Assembly: GCA_030522415.1 (NCBI GenBank)
Contig: CM060107.1
Span: 52,233,718-52,297,717, forward strand
Source of the DNA: Channallabes apus
Lineage: Eukaryota; Chordata; Actinopteri; Siluriformes; Clariidae
DNA: 64,000 bases
Direction of reading: 5' to 3'
In this document: positions 62,211 to 64,000 of the stretch, piece after piece
Layout of the letters: the number at the start of each line of letters is the position of its first letter
How positions within the stretch are numbered: position 1 is the first letter of the stretch
Translations under genes and position numbers: made by a program
The notes under the pieces: generated by a model
The model's database searches: none
Told to the model about the DNA's origin: nothing
What the model saw: only the letters and a program-made list of their open reading frames with translations

Positions 62211-62275
<65 letters not shown>

Positions 62276-64000
62276 ACAATGTGAGACTGATACAGAGAGG
62301 TGGGGAGAAAGAAAGAAAAAAATATAGAGAGAAAGATAGAGAGGGGGGGCGTCTCACCATCTCCAGGAGGATGGCCTGAGTCTTTGCCTCCTTCTCTTTT
62401 ATCACTTCATCCAGCTCCTCCGCATCCTTCCCTTCAGCATCGTCTATCACTTCATCCGCTCCAATACGGCCACTCTGAGACACACACACACACACACACA
62501 CACACAGTGTGTTAATTAGTCAGATCTTGTTTGTGAGTGATTACATCAGTGAGTCTGTCAGTCAGTAAGTCAGTGAATCAATCTGTTAGTGATTCAGTTA
62601 GTCATTGAGTCGATTATTGAGTCAGTCAGTGAAAGATTCAATGAGTCAGTCAGTTAATTCATCAGTAAATCATTGATTCAGTAAAAAGGTCTCTCAGAAC
62701 ATGTCAGTAATTCAGTCTGTGAATCAGTCAGAAGGTCAGTCAGTGAACCAGTCATGCAGTTTGTGAATTAGTCACATCTTGTTTGTGAGTGACGACATTG
62801 ATGAGTCTGTCAGTCAGTGAGTCTGTCAGTCATTAAATCTGTCAGTCAGGGAGTCTGTCAGTCAGGGAGTCTGTCAGTCAGGGAGTCTGTCAGTCAGTTA
62901 TTCCCTCTGTGAATCAGTTAGTGAGTCAGTCCGAGAGTCAGTCGGTCAGTGAATCAATCAATCAATCTGAGTGTCAGTCAATCAGTCAGTAAATCCATAA
63001 TTAAATAATTCATTCAGTAAAACAGCCACTCAGTCCATGTCAGTAAATACTCCAGTTAATCAGTCAGAAAGTCAGTTAGTTTGTTACTCATTATTTCAGT
63101 CAGTGAATCAGTTGGTCAGTACATCAGTCAGTGAATTTTGACAAAAATTATCACACTGTAATACCTCTAACAAACCAAACCTGCATGATGACACTATTGA
63201 TTATATATATATATTTTTCCAGTCTCCTTTATTTTACCTTAAACACACAAATTACGAGACTCATCTAACAGTTTAAGACACTCACGTCCAGCTGCTCTTT
63301 GGTGGGCTCGGGGGATCGATCCGGCACCGGCAGGTGCGGGGGGTCATCAAACGGGTCGTCCAGAATAACCGTGTGATTTATTCTGCAACCAGAGCGCGAA
63401 CAGGTTTAACATAACGGACACCAGTCAGCTTTCCAAAATGATTCTCACGGACACGTACAGGACCCGAGACACAGTCTGTCTGACCTGATGTCCTGGTAGG
63501 GAATGAAGTCTTTGTCCACGAAGGCCTCGTTGATTTTGGCCAGGACGTCCATTCCCTCCGAGACCTCCCCGAACACGGTGTGGACGCTGTCCAGGTAGTC
63601 CAGGTTCTCTCCGCTAGTGATCAGGAACTGAAAGACACACGAGTCTTAGTACCGGTGTACTAGTATATATACAAATCAGATTTATTAAAGGAAGTAAACA
63701 AATCAACACCAGAAGAAAAAAAACAAACAAACAAAACCTGAGAGGCGTGCTGATCGTTGCCGTTGTTCACCATGGAGACGGTCCCTTTCTTCTTGTGTTT
63801 GATCCGGGGCGCCTTCTCTGCATCGAAGAAGCGCGCCTGATCCCCGTACAGCTTACTGACACCACACACACAATGTATAAATGTAATGTCCTGGAGTCGC
63901 TAAAATCACAGACATATTAAAATCATCATCATGAAGTGTTTATTACTGACCAGAAGACGGACTCTCCTCCTCGGCCAGTGCCTGTAGGATCTCCAGTCTG
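59776..64000 (-). CDS. ppil4: Peptidyl-prolyl isomerase-like 4, 5' part outside the window
   Basis: PPIL4 is a nuclear cyclophilin-type peptidyl-prolyl isomerase joined to an RRM and a basic/acidic tail, linked to splicing factors. Eleven exons (63951-64000 partial, 63738-63855, 63485-63627, 63286-63382, 62358-62474, 62078-62202, 61797-61863, 60505-60616, 60312-60408, 60097-60223, 59776-59991) join in frame to 422 residues plus stop TGA at 59778-59776. The cyclophilin part has [12 protein letters not shown] and [20 protein letters not shown]. The RRM has [20 protein letters not shown] (RNP2 region) and [13 protein letters not shown] (RNP1 region). The tail is rich in Arg, Ser, Asp and Lys ([13 protein letters not shown]). 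The start codon and about the first 50 residues lie beyond 64000. Confidence 0.97.
60097..60223 (-). CDS. ppil4: PPIL4 exon, acidic linker
   Basis: It completes Asp and encodes [20 protein letters not shown] then [20 protein letters not shown] and PR, corresponding to human TKYDLILDEQAED. The acceptor is TGAAAG and the donor GTACAG. The exon ends in phase 0. Confidence 0.93.
60312..60408 (-). CDS. ppil4: PPIL4 exon
   Basis: It encodes [20 protein letters not shown] then [12 protein letters not shown] plus two bases of Asp. Human reads GGKYTKSDFKEYEKEQ and LVLKDKVKPKQD. The acceptor is CCCGCAG. The donor GTATCC is weaker than the others. Confidence 0.94.
60505..60616 (-). CDS. ppil4: PPIL4 exon, end of RRM
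   Basis: It encodes [20 protein letters not shown] then [17 protein letters not shown], plus one base of Gly. Human has [20 protein letters not shown]. The acceptor is TTTCAG. The donor lies in a GT repeat, with the minus strand reading GTGTGTGTGTG. Confidence 0.96.
60695..60849. repeat. Perfect 68-bp inverted repeat with 19-base loop
   Basis: The left arm 60695-60762 (starting tgaggctccaaatgagcttc) and right arm 60782-60849 are exact reverse complements, separated by 19 bases. This gives a 68-bp hairpin on either strand. It lies in the PPIL4 intron just upstream (in transcript order) of the exon at 60505-60616. The arms have no similarity to the other repeats seen here. Confidence 0.97.
60850..61796 (-). 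other. PPIL4 intron remainder
   Basis: It is AT-rich with a T run at about 61434-61448. No exon, SINE or transposase was recognised. Confidence 0.7.
61797..61863 (-). CDS. ppil4: PPIL4 exon, RNP1 region
   Basis: It is 67 nt and encodes [20 protein letters not shown] then EK, with the first codon split. LCYAFIEF is the RNP1-like strand of the RRM. The acceptor is TTCACAG and the donor GTTCGT. Confidence 0.96.
62078..62202 (-). CDS. ppil4: PPIL4 exon, start of RRM
   Basis: It encodes [20 protein letters not shown] then [20 protein letters not shown] and Q, plus two bases. The donor GTGCGA sits in TGGTGCGAG; using it gives ...SIQC then CEIIRDW, matching the human spacing. The acceptor is ATTCTAG, preceded by a long (TG)n run. 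Confidence 0.93.
62212..62271. repeat. CA microsatellite before a PPIL4 acceptor
   Basis: An uninterrupted (CA)n run of about 30 copies begins 10 bases from the acceptor of the exon at 62078-62202. On the transcript strand this is (TG)n. Confidence 0.96.
62358..62474 (-). CDS. ppil4: PPIL4 exon, acidic linker between cyclophilin and RRM
   Basis: It encodes 39 whole codons: [20 protein letters not shown] then [19 protein letters not shown]. Human reads [20 protein letters not shown]. The acceptor TGTGTGTCTCAG is part of a (TG)n run; the donor is GTGAGA. Confidence 0.96.
62520..63150. repeat. Degenerate CAGT/GTCA tandem repeat
   Basis: The words gtcagtcagtgagtctgtca and cagtgaatcagt repeat, with frequent interruption, for about 600 bases in a PPIL4 intron. 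At 62863-62891 three tighter copies of gggagtctgtcagtca occur. Confidence 0.85.
63286..63382 (-). CDS. ppil4: PPIL4 exon
   Basis: It encodes (R)[20 protein letters not shown] then [12 protein letters not shown]. Human has [20 protein letters not shown]. The acceptor is GTTGCAG and the donor GTGAGT. Confidence 0.96.
63485..63627 (-). CDS. ppil4: PPIL4 exon, cyclophilin C-terminal part
   Basis: It encodes [20 protein letters not shown] then [20 protein letters not shown] and FIPYQDI, plus two bases of Arg. [20 protein letters not shown] corresponds to the core FxI...H-VFG cyclophilin motif. The acceptor is CTTTCAG and the donor GTCAGA. Confidence 0.96.
63738..63855 (-). CDS. ppil4: PPIL4 exon, cyclophilin core
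   Basis: It encodes (C)[20 protein letters not shown] then [19 protein letters not shown]. Human has GQLYGDQASFFEAEKVPRIKH. The Cys-Lys before LYGDQ is a local difference. The acceptor is GTGTCAG and the donor GTTTTG. Confidence 0.95.
63951..64000 (-). CDS. ppil4: PPIL4 exon, cut by the window edge
   Basis: Only the 3' 50 bases are inside the window: [16 protein letters not shown] plus two bases of Cys. [12 protein letters not shown] is the cyclophilin signature after the catalytic Arg region. The donor is GTCAGT. The exon and gene continue beyond 64000. Confidence 0.95.

Overview
The window is a vertebrate nuclear locus, most likely from a ray-finned fish. It has many-exon genes with GT-AG introns, abundant CA/GT microsatellites, Tc1/mariner and pogo-like transposon remnants, tRNA-headed SINEs with an L2-type tail, and LINE fragments. 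The transposon mix would suit a catfish, but that is a guess; nothing in the sequence fixes the species.

Three conserved genes were rebuilt exon by exon, with reading frames that close across every junction. (1) CDK19, minus strand, 44065 down to at least 5965: twelve coding exons giving 438 residues of the Mediator kinase. The last exon (Ser/Gln tail and stop) was not found. (2) AMD1, plus strand, 45928-56626: nine coding exons encoding a complete 332-residue S-adenosylmethionine decarboxylase. Its TATA and CCAAT promoter and the MAGDIS upstream ORF are visible. (3) PPIL4, minus strand, from the right edge (64000) to its stop at 59776: eleven exons, with the 5' end outside the window. CDK19 and AMD1 are head-to-head across about 1.6 kb. 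AMD1 and PPIL4 are tail-to-tail across about 3.1 kb. CDK19 next to AMD1 matches the human 6q21 order.

The rest is mostly intron and repeat. CDK19 introns carry a 4.2 kb CT-rich satellite with an inverted left edge, a 39-bp minisatellite with a 312-bp higher-order period, a 33-bp minisatellite open on both strands, and an ATTGGACA array. They also hold an oppositely oriented pair of internally deleted mariner copies. A nearly intact Tc1-like element lies at 1806-3424. AMD1 introns hold two degenerate minisatellites. A PPIL4 intron holds a perfect 68-bp inverted repeat.

Functionally, CDK19 is a nuclear Mediator-associated kinase, AMD1 makes the aminopropyl donor precursor for spermidine and spermine, and PPIL4 is a nuclear cyclophilin/RRM protein. 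They look like conserved neighbours, not parts of one pathway. I found no convincing new gene system. The strongest regulatory signals are the AMD1 uORF, the CDK19 upstream motifs, and the microsatellites that form or touch splice sites in CDK19 and PPIL4.
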